Assembly: GCA_043812455.1 (NCBI GenBank)
Contig: JBDRMB010000016.1
Span: 1-52,930 of the forward strand
DNA length: 52,930 nucleotides
Origin: JABHQR01 sp043812455
GTDB taxonomy: Archaea > Nanobdellota > Nanobdellia > Woesearchaeales > GW2011-AR9
Direction: 5' to 3'
This document shows, piece by piece, positions 43,389 to 51,467 of the stretch. The translations under genes were made by a program, and so were the position numbers. Position 1 is the stretch's first letter; each line of letters starts with the position of its first letter. The notes under the pieces are model-generated. The model had not been told where the DNA came from and searched no databases. It saw nothing but the letters and a program-made list of their open reading frames with translations.

Positions 43389-44072
43389 TTACAGTTCAAC
43401 AGAATTTAAACCGTTTCCACCTAAAACTAACCAAAAAGATTTCAAATCTTTAGAACTTCGCATCTCTGAAGTTTGTTGAGCGAAATTACCAAAGTAAGTT
43501 TTAACCTTATATTTCTTGCACAACTTCAAATTGAAACGAATACGATTCATTAACTTGGCTCTTTCAAATTTATCTTCTGAATTCAAAATTGAATTAAAAG
43601 AAAAACCAAGAATTTTACCGCGTTCACGAGCAATTTTTGCAATAACTTGATCAACTGCACCGCGAGGATAATGTACGCTATCGCGAGGATTAATCTTTTC
43701 CATTCCGATTACCATATCAACAGAAGTTTTCTCGACAAGAAAACGTAACAATTCTTCAGATGAAGCTTCTGCAACTACAAACAAGCTTTTTTTCCTGGCA
43801 CTTTTTATTTCCTTTAAAATTTTTTTTTTATCCTTGGCTTTAATTAAAAAAAACTCTTCTGAAAATAAAGTACTCTCATAACCTAAAGAACAACTAAGTT
43901 CTAAAATGCTTTCTTTGGCTGCCATCAATAATATGTTAGTTTTTGATATTATTCCTAATTCTTCTTTTAGTTCTTTCATAGTTATAATTCTTCCTTCCTT
44001 AACATCTTGTTCGGCTTGTTTAAGAAGTTTCTTTGTTTCTTCAGATAATTCTTCTCTATCTTCCTTTACCAT
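43389..44072 (-). CDS. rnp3: RNase P protein p30 (Rpp30), with antitoxin-like N-terminal extension
   Basis: 227 residues. The body matches archaeal p30: AVDQVIAKIARERGKILGFSF, then SILNSEDKFERAKLMNRIRF, KLCKKYKVKTYFGNFAQ and MRSSKDLKSFWLVLGG near the end, in the family order. The first ~41 residues (DREELSEETKKLLKQAEQDV, then EGRIITMKELKEELG) look instead like the N-terminus of archaeal RelB-type antitoxins. A TATA-like ATAAAATAAT at 44091-44100 is 19-28 bases before the ATG at 44072, so this upstream start is probably used. The protein works with the RNase P RNA in tRNA 5' processing. Confidence 0.85.
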   Translation of the reverse strand: MVKEDREELSEETKKLLKQAEQDVKEGRIITMKELKEELGIISKTNILLMAAKESILELSCSLGYESTLFSEEFFLIKAKDKKKILKEIKSARKKSLFVVAEASSEELLRFLVEKTSVDMVIGMEKINPRDSVHYPRGAVDQVIAKIARERGKILGFSFNSILNSEDKFERAKLMNRIRFNLKLCKKYKVKTYFGNFAQQTSEMRSSKDLKSFWLVLGGNGLNSVEL

Positions 44073-44090
44073 ATAATAATAGAAAGTTCA

Positions 44091-44102
44091 ATTATTTTAT
44101 AT
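44091..44102. promoter_or_regulatory. Overlapping divergent TATA boxes of rnp3 and lgt copy 2
   Basis: Plus strand: TTTTATAT at 44095-44102, 24-31 bases before the lgt ATG at 44126. Minus strand: ATAAAATAAT (44091-44100), 19-28 bases before the p30 ATG at 44072. The boxes overlap, so only one polymerase can be loaded at a time. Confidence 0.5.
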
Positions 44103-44125
44103 ATTTAAGTGATATTTATGATAAA

Positions 44126-44899
44126 ATGATAAATCCAGTAGCATTACAATTGGGTACGATAACCATCAGATGGTACGGTATCATGATGGCCCTTGGCTTA
44201 GTTGGTGGTTTTCTTATTTTCAGAAAAGTTTCTCTTCAAAAAAATATTGATAAAAAAACAATTTTAGAATATTACTTAGTTGTTATCATTACTTTATTCA
44301 TTGGTTGTAGACTGTTTCATGCGTTAGTTTACAATCCAAATTATTTCTTAAGCCAACCATGGAGATTGTTTTATTTGTGGGAAGGAGGATTATCGTCACA
44401 CGGTGGAATAATTGGTGGCACTCTTGGTGCTTACGTTTATTGTAAAATTAAAAAATTAAATTTTTGGAAATACGCTGATTTAACTATGATTGCAGTAGCT
44501 TTCGCCGCAGGTTGTGTAAGAATTGGCAATTTCCTTAACCAAGAAATTGTTGGTAGAGTGACGGATGTTCCGTGGGCCGTGAAATTCAACAATCAAGAAG
44601 AGCTTAGACACCCGTCGCAATTATATGAAGCTGCAAAAAATTTTCTTATTTTTGGAATCTTACTTACACTAAACCAAATTAAAACTTTAAGATTACCAAA
44701 CGGTTTTCTTTACTGGCTTTTCATCTTTCTCTTTGCACTATTGAGGTTCTTCACAGAATTTTTCAAAGAATATTTAATTCTCCAAAATGGGCTAACAATT
44801 GGCCAATGGCTTAGCTTATTCATGATAGCACTATCTACACCAATTCTCATAAAATTGTGGAAAAAACGCCAAAATTTTATAAAAAAGCACTCAAACTAA
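44126..44899 (+). CDS. lgt: Prolipoprotein diacylglyceryl transferase, copy 2
   Basis: 257 residues from ATG 44126; the frame is open 93 bases further up, but that part covers the divergent promoter. Family motifs: H92 in SSHGG, R132/N135/E140 in VRIGNFLNQEIVGRVTD, RHPSQLYEA (161-169), and a C-terminal LLRFFTEFF arginine. The Tyr four residues before that Arg in E. coli Lgt is Phe here. This copy keeps the RHPSQLYE motif complete, whereas copy 1 has RHPSTLYA. The copies differ across most of their length, so the duplication is not recent. Confidence 0.88.
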   Translation: MINPVALQLGTITIRWYGIMMALGLVGGFLIFRKVSLQKNIDKKTILEYYLVVIITLFIGCRLFHALVYNPNYFLSQPWRLFYLWEGGLSSHGGIIGGTLGAYVYCKIKKLNFWKYADLTMIAVAFAAGCVRIGNFLNQEIVGRVTDVPWAVKFNNQEELRHPSQLYEAAKNFLIFGILLTLNQIKTLRLPNGFLYWLFIFLFALLRFFTEFFKEYLILQNGLTIGQWLSLFMIALSTPILIKLWKKRQNFIKKHSN

Positions 44900-44949
44900 C
44901 CATTAACACCAATAGACCTGCTTATTAGAAGCATCTCTGGAGGGGAAGA

Positions 44950-45144
44950 ATGAAAGTTTTCGTAGAAAAAGAACAGAAAATACTGGAAATTAAGTTTCAG
45001 GGAACAGTTGAACAACTTCTGAAACAGATCAACATTAATTCAGAGACCGTAATAGTTACCAAACTTAACGAAATTCTTACTATAGACGAAATCCTCCAAG
45101 ATGCTGACGAAATCAGACTATTAAGCGTCATCTCGGGAGGATAA
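44950..45144 (+). CDS. Ubiquitin-like sulfur carrier (MoaD/ThiS/SAMP family)
   Basis: 64 residues of beta-grasp type ending in GG (SVISGG-stop), the Gly-Gly tail that is adenylylated and thiocarboxylated by an E1-like enzyme. The start follows TGGAGGGG six bases upstream. It is the first gene of a group with an NcsA/TtuA-type tRNA thiolase (three bases later) and an E1-like protein, so it most likely carries sulfur for tRNA 2-thiouridine synthesis. It may also tag proteins, as SAMPs do. Confidence 0.82.
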   Translation: MKVFVEKEQKILEIKFQGTVEQLLKQININSETVIVTKLNEILTIDEILQDADEIRLLSVISGG

Positions 45145-45146
45145 AT

Positions 45147-46082
45147 ATGAAATGCAACAAATGTGAACATAAAGCAGTAATAACTTTACAGCATGGATCT
45201 TTATGTAAACAGCATTTCATTAACTATTTTGAAGATAAAGTATTCAAAACCATCAACAAATATCAACTTATCCAAAGAAACGATAAAGTCTGTGTGGCAG
45301 CTTCTGGCGGTAAAGATTCTTTGACTGCATTATACTTAACACAAAAATACCTAAAACAAAACAATTATCCTAACCAAGTCACTGCTCTAATTATCAATGA
45401 AGGAATCAACAATTACAGAGACAAAACCTTGGATGATTTAAAGCAATTCTGCAATGAACATAACATCCCTTTAACCATAGCTTCATTCCAAGAAGAGTAT
45501 GGCAAACCTTTAGACGAAGCATATCCCATAATCAACAAAACCACTGGAAAGAAACCGTGCAATATTTGCGGCGTTTGGCGAAGGCAGTTGATTAACAAAC
45601 ATGCTAAACTTCTAAATGCAACAAAATTGGTTACTGGTCATAATTTAGACGATGAATCTCAGGTTATAGTGATGAACATGTTTAAGGCCAACACAAGCAT
45701 TTCTGCAAAATTAGGACCAATTTCTGGTATTGAAGAACATCAAGATTTTGTTAGAAGAATTAAACCATTATACTTCTGCACAGAGAAAGAAACTAGACTT
45801 TACGCTCTTCTGAAAAAATTCAAAGTAGAATTTACTGAATGTCCCTATGTAACTCATAGTTACAGAGCAGAAGTTAGAGAAATGCTTAACCAGATGGAAG
45901 AAAAATATCCAGGAACTAAAACTGGAATTATCAATTCTTTTTTAGACATCCTTCCGTTATTGAAAGAAAGAGAATTGAACAAACCTAAAACAAGTAAACC
46001 TAACGTCTGCAAATGTTGCCAAGAACCAAGTAAACAAGAAATTTGTAACGCTTGTAAATTAAAAGAAGAACTAAAATGTTAA
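45147..46082 (+). CDS. ncsA: NcsA/TtuA-type tRNA 2-thiolation enzyme
   Basis: 311 residues. N-terminal zinc finger CNKCEHK...CKQH (~3-22); ATP-pyrophosphatase loop SGGKDS (~54-59); CNICG (~139-143), a typical site for the catalytic/Fe-S cysteines; C-terminal zinc finger CKCCQEPSKQEICNACK (~289-305). This is the TtuA/Ncs6/CTU1 arrangement for 2-thiolation of tRNA uridine (U34 or U54). GGGAGG of the carrier gene's end serves as its ribosome site. It overlaps the E1-like gene by seven bases. Confidence 0.88.
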   Translation: MKCNKCEHKAVITLQHGSLCKQHFINYFEDKVFKTINKYQLIQRNDKVCVAASGGKDSLTALYLTQKYLKQNNYPNQVTALIINEGINNYRDKTLDDLKQFCNEHNIPLTIASFQEEYGKPLDEAYPIINKTTGKKPCNICGVWRRQLINKHAKLLNATKLVTGHNLDDESQVIVMNMFKANTSISAKLGPISGIEEHQDFVRRIKPLYFCTEKETRLYALLKKFKVEFTECPYVTHSYRAEVREMLNQMEEKYPGTKTGIINSFLDILPLLKERELNKPKTSKPNVCKCCQEPSKQEICNACKLKEELKC

Positions 46083-46783
46083 CTAAACAAGAACAGGAAA
46101 TGTACTCCCGACAAACTATTTTGAAAGAAATCGGACCAATCGGTCAGGAGCTTATCCAACAAGCCAAAATAACAATAATTGGTGTCGGCGCTTTAGGTAC
46201 AGGTACTGCAGAGTTATTAATCAGGGCGGGAATAAAGAATCTCATAATTATCGACAACGATACAATTGAGTTATCTAACCTCCAAAGACAAAATCTTTTT
46301 GATCAAGAAAATCTTAACAAACCTAAAGTGACTATAGCAAAAAATAAACTATTCAAAATTAATCCATATGCAAAAATAATTGCGCACAATACAACATTAA
46401 ACAATGAAAATATTAAAGAACTGATTCCAACAAACATAGATTTAATCTTAGACAGTACAGACAATATGGAAACACGGTTTTTGCTTGACAATTATTGTAA
46501 AAACAATAACATTAAATGGGTTTTCGCAAGCGCAGCAGGAACTAAAGGGATGTTGGCAGCAATTTTTCCAGAAGGTCCAAGATTAGCAGACTTCTTGCCA
46601 AACAATGCTCAGGGAGAAACTTCTTGCTCCATGGGTGTTCTTAACACTGTGACAAGAATCATTAGTGCTATGCAAACTACTTTAGCATTAAAGATTATAA
46701 CAAACAATCAAGTAAATTATAATGAACTTACAACATACGATGCTTGGAACAACGAAATTAACAAACTAAAAATCAAAAACTAA
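46076..46783 (+). CDS. ubaA: E1-like adenylyltransferase without zinc cysteines (ThiF/MoeB/UbaA family)
   Basis: 235 residues. Nucleotide-binding loop GVGALGTG (~36-43), IIDNDTIELSNLQRQ (E1 core with the Arg/Gln for ATP), NKPKVTIAK (catalytic Lys region), and SCSMGVLNT with a Cys at the position before GVL. MoeB/ThiF proteins usually have two CxxC zinc pairs, one before this block and one at the C-terminus; neither is seen here, and the C-terminus is short. It would adenylylate the Gly-Gly carrier at 44950. Translation is coupled to the thiolase gene. Confidence 0.85.
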   Translation: MLTKQEQEMYSRQTILKEIGPIGQELIQQAKITIIGVGALGTGTAELLIRAGIKNLIIIDNDTIELSNLQRQNLFDQENLNKPKVTIAKNKLFKINPYAKIIAHNTTLNNENIKELIPTNIDLILDSTDNMETRFLLDNYCKNNNIKWVFASAAGTKGMLAAIFPEGPRLADFLPNNAQGETSCSMGVLNTVTRIISAMQTTLALKIITNNQVNYNELTTYDAWNNEINKLKIKN

Positions 46784-46786
46784 TTA

Positions 46787-47587
46787 CTAAACTCTCTTTA
46801 TCCCTTCGTACCTACCCAAAATCTCTTCTGAAGAAAAAGCAATTAATGGTCTAAAAATCCCCCCACTAAAACCATAATCTTTCAAATTATTAAAACTCTG
46901 GCCAGAAACCAAACTATTTCCACTCAACTTTCCCAAAACAGTAATCTTTTTGGGACTAAATTTTTGCAAAATCTCCAAATCCTCCTCAGTTAACTTCTTA
47001 ACTGCAAAGATATCTAAACCAACCCCTCGTTTCATCATCAACCAACCTGCAACAACGCTCTCGAAACCTTCATACAACAAAGTAACCTTACCTTCAACAC
47101 CGACAGGCAATCCGCCAAAACAAGGAAAAACGTCCGTAAACAAGTACGCGCCGTCTTGATTGATTTCTAAGTTCAAAATATAATCTGGATCTTTAAATGA
47201 AAATTCCAAATCTTTTAATGAAGATTCAATAAACTTACCAACTTCAACATTAATTTCTGGAGATTCTAACGGAAAGCGTTTATCTGACCGTTTAGTAACT
47301 ACTTTAAATTTGCCTTTCTTACCTTTCAACAAAGAAACAGCCTTCTTACATATAACATCAAGATCCTTTTCAACCTTAACGGCCGGAGAATATGACACTA
47401 ATCCTAGAACTCTTCTTAAAAGAACAAGCTCAGAAAAATAATCAACAACTAAACGTGCACGTAACAATTTAACTTCATTAACTCCAGAAATGGCTTTAAT
47501 GTTTCGCACTAGCTTGTTCTCAAATACTTTCTTGTTCTTACCTTTAAGAAAAATTTCCCCATATCTTAACAAAATAGTATCATACAT
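46787..47587 (-). CDS. ThiI-like THUMP protein with degenerate PP-loop domain
   Basis: 266 residues. The N-terminal ferredoxin-like and THUMP part (MYDTILLRYGEIFLKGKNK...; up to ~165) is typical of ThiI, which makes 4-thiouridine in tRNA. The ATP-binding SGGxDS motif that should follow reads LLYEGFESVVAGWLMMKRG: it is altered at every key position. The rest of the domain is only about 85 residues instead of ~150-180, although the family-like FRPLIAF...EEI end is kept. It can probably bind tRNA but not activate uridine. Convergent, four bases from the E1-like gene. Confidence 0.8.
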   Translation of the reverse strand: MYDTILLRYGEIFLKGKNKKVFENKLVRNIKAISGVNEVKLLRARLVVDYFSELVLLRRVLGLVSYSPAVKVEKDLDVICKKAVSLLKGKKGKFKVVTKRSDKRFPLESPEINVEVGKFIESSLKDLEFSFKDPDYILNLEINQDGAYLFTDVFPCFGGLPVGVEGKVTLLYEGFESVVAGWLMMKRGVGLDIFAVKKLTEEDLEILQKFSPKKITVLGKLSGNSLVSGQSFNNLKDYGFSGGIFRPLIAFSSEEILGRYEGIKRV

Positions 47588-47730
47588 ACCAATTTCAATA
47601 TCCTTTTCATTTAAAAACCTAACTAAAAATTAACAAACCTTAATTTCTCATGAAGTCCATTTACTAAAAATAAGCTCATTTTAAGCCAAAACCAAACCAA
47701 ATCTCCATAGGAAATGGGGGGGTGGGTGTT

Positions 47731-47798
47731 TTTAAATGGTTTTTTATATAGTTTATAAATGACTATAATTCTTTATTTATAAAGGGAACTTTTAAATA
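47731..47798 (+). promoter_or_regulatory. Array of five TATA-like boxes before the TBP gene
   Basis: TTTAAATG (47731), TTTATATA (47743), TTTATAAA (47752), TTTATAAA (47776) and TTTAAATA (47791) lie within 68 bases. Only the last is close enough to the ATG at 47868 for a short leader. Upstream is a G-rich stretch (47716-47727 region). The cluster could let TBP compete with itself at its own promoter. Confidence 0.45.
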
Positions 47799-47867
47799 GT
47801 TTTAAAGAAAAATAGCTTAAAACAAATAATAACACTAATAAAATCAATTTGGGGGTTTTGAAAAAAA

Positions 47868-48428
47868 ATGGCAAAAAAATCTTCTGGTAAAAAAGAAATT
47901 ACCATCGTGAATATTGTAGTATCTACCTCTTTGGAAAAGGATATCCCTTTAGAAAAAATGGCAGCTACTTTACCAAACACCGAATATAACCCAGAACAAT
48001 TTCCCGGTTTAGTTCTAAGAATTAAAGAACCAAAAACGTCCGCTTTAATCTTTTCAAGTGGAAAAGTGGTATGTACTGGAGCAAGAACCTTAGAGGATGT
48101 AGATAGAAGTATCCAAAGCATCATTCGAAGCTTAAAAAAGCTTAACATTGTAGTTACAATCAAACCCGAAATTACTGTTCAAAACATTGTAGCATCCGGT
48201 TCAATTGGTATGGCTTTAAATCTAAACTTTTTAGGACTTAAGCTACCTAACACAGAATATGAGCCAGAACAATTTCCAGGTTTAGTACACAAACTCAAAG
48301 GTACAAGAGCAACTTTTTTGTTATTTAGTAACGGAAAAATCGTATGTACTGGTACAAGAACCGAAGAAGAAGTTCATGAAGCTACAGATAAGTTGATTGA
48401 AAACTTAAAAAAGCTCCTGGACAAGTAA
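47868..48428 (+). CDS. tbp: TATA-binding protein
   Basis: 186 residues with the two direct repeats of TBP: NTEYNPEQFPGLVLRIKEPK (repeat 1) and NTEYEPEQFPGLVHKLKGTR (repeat 2), each followed by GKVVCTGART / GKIVCTGTRT. This is a complete archaeal TBP with an N-terminal Lys-rich tail. It recruits TFB and RNA polymerase to TATA boxes such as those listed in this window. GGGGGTT about nine bases before the ATG gives a leadered start, unlike many other genes here. Confidence 0.95.
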   Translation: MAKKSSGKKEITIVNIVVSTSLEKDIPLEKMAATLPNTEYNPEQFPGLVLRIKEPKTSALIFSSGKVVCTGARTLEDVDRSIQSIIRSLKKLNIVVTIKPEITVQNIVASGSIGMALNLNFLGLKLPNTEYEPEQFPGLVHKLKGTRATFLLFSNGKIVCTGTRTEEEVHEATDKLIENLKKLLDK

Positions 48429-48504
48429 ATTTCTTTTTTTCTTTTATGATTCATTTTGTTAAATTTGTATCTATACTGAACAACGAGTATCCTCATATCA
48501 CCCA

Positions 48505-48548
48505 CAGTATGACTATTTCAGTACACAGATTTTTTTAAAATCATACTG
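48505..48548. promoter_or_regulatory. MCM promoter region with an 8-base inverted repeat
   Basis: CAGTATGA (48505-48512) and TCATACTG (48541-48548) are perfect inverted repeats 28 bases apart. The T/A-rich box (TTTTTTTAAAA, ~48530-48540) between them is about 28 bases before the MCM ATG. The arms bracket the presumed TATA box and could be an operator. Confidence 0.4.
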
Positions 48549-48562
48549 CTCCAAGTTTAACA

Positions 48563-50587
48563 ATGGAAGTTGAAGAACAAATTAGGTTATTTAGGGAATT
48601 TATTGAACAGAATTATCACGCTCAGCTATTAGAAGCTGTTCGAAAAGGACAGGAATCTTTAGTTTTAGACTTTTCTGAGTTACTTAAATTTAACACCGAA
48701 CTTAGTGATGAAATTTTAGAAACTCCAGAGGAATTGCTTAAAGCTGCAGAAATTGCTGTGAAAGAATTTGATTTGCCAAAAAAGGTTGAAAAGTTTAGTG
48801 TTCGGTTGAAAAATCTTCCAGAATCATTAAAAGTTAATATTAGTGAAATTAGAAGTAAACATCTAAACAAATTTATTTGGTCAGACGGGATTGTCAGACA
48901 AAAGTCAGATGTTCGTCCACACGTTACAGCAGCAAAATTTGAATGTCCTTCTTGTGGTAATATTTTATCAATTTTACAACTTGACAAGAAATATAAAGAA
49001 CCGACAAGGTGTTCTTGTGGTAGAAAGGGTAAATTTAAAGAAATTTCTAAAGAGTTGATTGACGGTCAAGGATTAGTTTTAGAAGAATCTCCTGACGATT
49101 TGGATGGGGGAGCACAGCCGAAAAGAATTAACGTTTTTCTGAAGGGAGATTTGGTGAGTCCAATTTCAGAACGAAAAAGTAGCCCAGGTTCAAAGATAAA
49201 GGTGTTTGGATGGGTAGCAGAGGTTCCAATTAATCTTCGTACTGGTGGAAGATCTACAAAGTATGATCTTATTCTAGAATCAAATTATCTTGAACCTACC
49301 GAAGATAATCCTAATGATATGAAAATTACGCCAGAAGAAGAACAACAGATTAAAGATATTGCAAATAATCAAAACGCATTAAATTTGGTTGCTAATAGCA
49401 TTGCACCTTCTATCTATGGTCATGATAAAATCAAAGAGGCTTTAGTTCTTCAATTAGTTGGTGGTTGTAAAAAAGAACGGACAGACGGAGTAACTACGAG
49501 AGGAGATATGCACATGTTGCTTATTGGAGATCCAGGAAGTGGTAAAAGTCAGTTGCTGAAACGAATTTCAAAAATTGCGCCAAAGGCCAGGTTCACTAGT
49601 GGGAAAGGTGCAAGTGCTGCGGGTTTAACTGCCAGTGTAGTTAAGGACGAATTTTTAGGTGGTTGGAGTTTAGAAGCTGGAACTTTGGTTCTTGCAAATA
49701 AAGGATTTGCGATCATTGACGAATTGGATAAAATGACAAAAGAAGACCGGTCATCCTTACACGAAGCAATGGAACAGCAAACGGTAAGTATCTCAAAGGC
49801 AAATATTCAAGCCACGTTGCGATGTGAAACCACTTTGCTTGCAGCCGCTAATCCAAAATTTGGTAGGTTTGACCCTTATGATTTAATTGCAAACCAAATA
49901 AACTTGCCACCCACGTTAATAAACCGTTTTGACTTGATTTTTCCAATTAAAGATTTGCCTAGCAAAGAAAGGGACGAACGTACTGCCGCGTTTATTCTAA
50001 AATTGCATCAAGAACCCGATTCTGCTCGTTCAGAAATTGATACCGGCCTCCTAAAAAAATACTTTATGTATATACGAAGAAAATCTAATCCTAAACTAAG
50101 TGATGAAGCTATTGAAGAAATTAAAGAATATTATATCAGTATGAGAAATATGGGAAATCCTGACGATTCTGGTGTAACAAGCATTCCAATTACTGCCCGA
50201 CAACTTGAAGCCCTAGTTAGATTATCTGAAGCCTGTGCTAAAGTTAGATTAAGCGAACAAGTAACGAAAGAAGACGCACAAAAAGCAATTGAACTTGTAG
50301 ATTATAGTTTAAACCAAATTGCTAAAGATTCTGAAACTGGAAGAATTGATATTGATAGGATAAGTAGTAAAATTACGGCAAGCCAACGAAGCCAGATCAG
50401 TATTGTAAAGGAACTTATTTCTAGTCTTGAAAAAGAGCTGGGAGAAAAAATCTTACCAGTAGAACAATTGGCAGAAATGGCCAAAGAGAAAAACATCCCC
50501 CAAGAAAAATTGGACGAAGCGTTAGAAAAGTTAAGGCGGACAGGCGACGTTTTTGAGCCTAAGCGTGGTTTTATTCAAAGACTTTGA
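48563..50587 (+). CDS. mcm: MCM replicative helicase
   Basis: 674 residues with an N-terminal helical domain, an OB fold and a zinc finger (CPSCG...CSCG, ~132-153). The AAA+ core has GDPGSGKS (Walker A), FAIIDELDKM (Walker B), AAANPKFGRFDP (sensor 1) and LINRFDLIF (Arg finger). A C-terminal winged helix completes it (~600-674). This is the archaeal MCM hexamer that unwinds DNA ahead of the fork. No intein is visible. The RPA32-like gene follows 54 bases downstream in the same direction. Confidence 0.95.
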   Translation: MEVEEQIRLFREFIEQNYHAQLLEAVRKGQESLVLDFSELLKFNTELSDEILETPEELLKAAEIAVKEFDLPKKVEKFSVRLKNLPESLKVNISEIRSKHLNKFIWSDGIVRQKSDVRPHVTAAKFECPSCGNILSILQLDKKYKEPTRCSCGRKGKFKEISKELIDGQGLVLEESPDDLDGGAQPKRINVFLKGDLVSPISERKSSPGSKIKVFGWVAEVPINLRTGGRSTKYDLILESNYLEPTEDNPNDMKITPEEEQQIKDIANNQNALNLVANSIAPSIYGHDKIKEALVLQLVGGCKKERTDGVTTRGDMHMLLIGDPGSGKSQLLKRISKIAPKARFTSGKGASAAGLTASVVKDEFLGGWSLEAGTLVLANKGFAIIDELDKMTKEDRSSLHEAMEQQTVSISKANIQATLRCETTLLAAANPKFGRFDPYDLIANQINLPPTLINRFDLIFPIKDLPSKERDERTAAFILKLHQEPDSARSEIDTGLLKKYFMYIRRKSNPKLSDEAIEEIKEYYISMRNMGNPDDSGVTSIPITARQLEALVRLSEACAKVRLSEQVTKEDAQKAIELVDYSLNQIAKDSETGRIDIDRISSKITASQRSQISIVKELISSLEKELGEKILPVEQLAEMAKEKNIPQEKLDEALEKLRRTGDVFEPKRGFIQRL

Positions 50588-50641
50588 GATAAAATCCCCG
50601 ATTATAAACACGTGTGATAAAACTCTAATTTGAAATTAATT

Positions 50642-51412
50642 ATGGTAGAAGATCAAAAGTTTAAACGTTGGAATGCAATAAAATCTAATTTGAAAACTAT
50701 TAAATTAGGGGAATACGTTGACGAAGGTCCAGAAAAACCAAACTATTTGTTAAGTTCTGAAGGTAAAAAAATTTATAGATTAAATCTTATGGCTACAGTT
50801 CTTGAAATTAAAACTACTGGCACTGTAACGACTTTTTTGGTTGACGATGGCTCAGAACAAATTATGTTAAGGTTCTTTGAAGACAACAAATTTAAGGAAA
50901 ATTTTAACGTGGGTGATTCAATCTTAATTATTGGTAGAATAAGAGAATTCAACCAAGAAAAATATATCACGCCTGATATTGTGAAGAAAATTGATTCTCG
51001 GTGGTTAAAGGTTAGGGCCTTGGAATTAAATTTTAAAAACGAAGAAAAATGTATTGCCTCGCAGCAAGGAGAAAATGATTTTTATGAACACAACCAAGAA
51101 ATTAAAGAAACTACGACCAAATACAAAAAGTCAGAAGAAAAGATCGTATTTATAGATAAAAGCGAAGAACATTTCCTTTCTGAAGAAATTATTGTTGAAG
51201 ATGTCCCAAAGGAAGAAATTGAACTTGAAGAAGAAATACCTCCTGCTGAAAAACTTTTCAAATTGATTAAAGACCTTGACCAAGGTGAGGGCGTTATGAT
51301 TGAAGATCTTATTGAAAAGTCCAATATTGACGGGGCAGAAAAAATTATTGAAATAATGGTCCAGAACGGTGAAATTTTCCAGAATCTTCCCGGAAGAGTA
51401 AAGGTTCTTTAA
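50642..51412 (+). CDS. RPA32-like OB-fold protein (COG3390 type)
   Basis: 256 residues from ATG 50642. The frame is open from a TTG four codons upstream. An OB fold covers ~50-125 (TVLEIKTTGTVTTFLVDDGS, DSILIIGRIREFNQEKYI), followed by a flexible acidic region (~140-195) and a C-terminal winged-helix-like part (PPAEKLFKLIKDLDQGEGVM...). The same layout as eukaryotic RPA32 and the archaeal RPA-associated proteins. TATA-like ATTATAAA (50601-50608) precedes it. It probably partners the RPA at 9874-10896, although the genes are 40 kb apart. Confidence 0.8.
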   Translation: MVEDQKFKRWNAIKSNLKTIKLGEYVDEGPEKPNYLLSSEGKKIYRLNLMATVLEIKTTGTVTTFLVDDGSEQIMLRFFEDNKFKENFNVGDSILIIGRIREFNQEKYITPDIVKKIDSRWLKVRALELNFKNEEKCIASQQGENDFYEHNQEIKETTTKYKKSEEKIVFIDKSEEHFLSEEIIVEDVPKEEIELEEEIPPAEKLFKLIKDLDQGEGVMIEDLIEKSNIDGAEKIIEIMVQNGEIFQNLPGRVKVL

Positions 51413-51467
51413 TTAACCTAAATTTCTCAAATATTCTAAGAAGCTTCACAAAAATCGCACCATTAAA

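Noticed and set aside
47588..47720. Possible small RNA or riboswitch between the ThiI-like gene and tbp
   Set aside because: AT-rich with one G-run; no stable pairing pattern could be drawn by eye.
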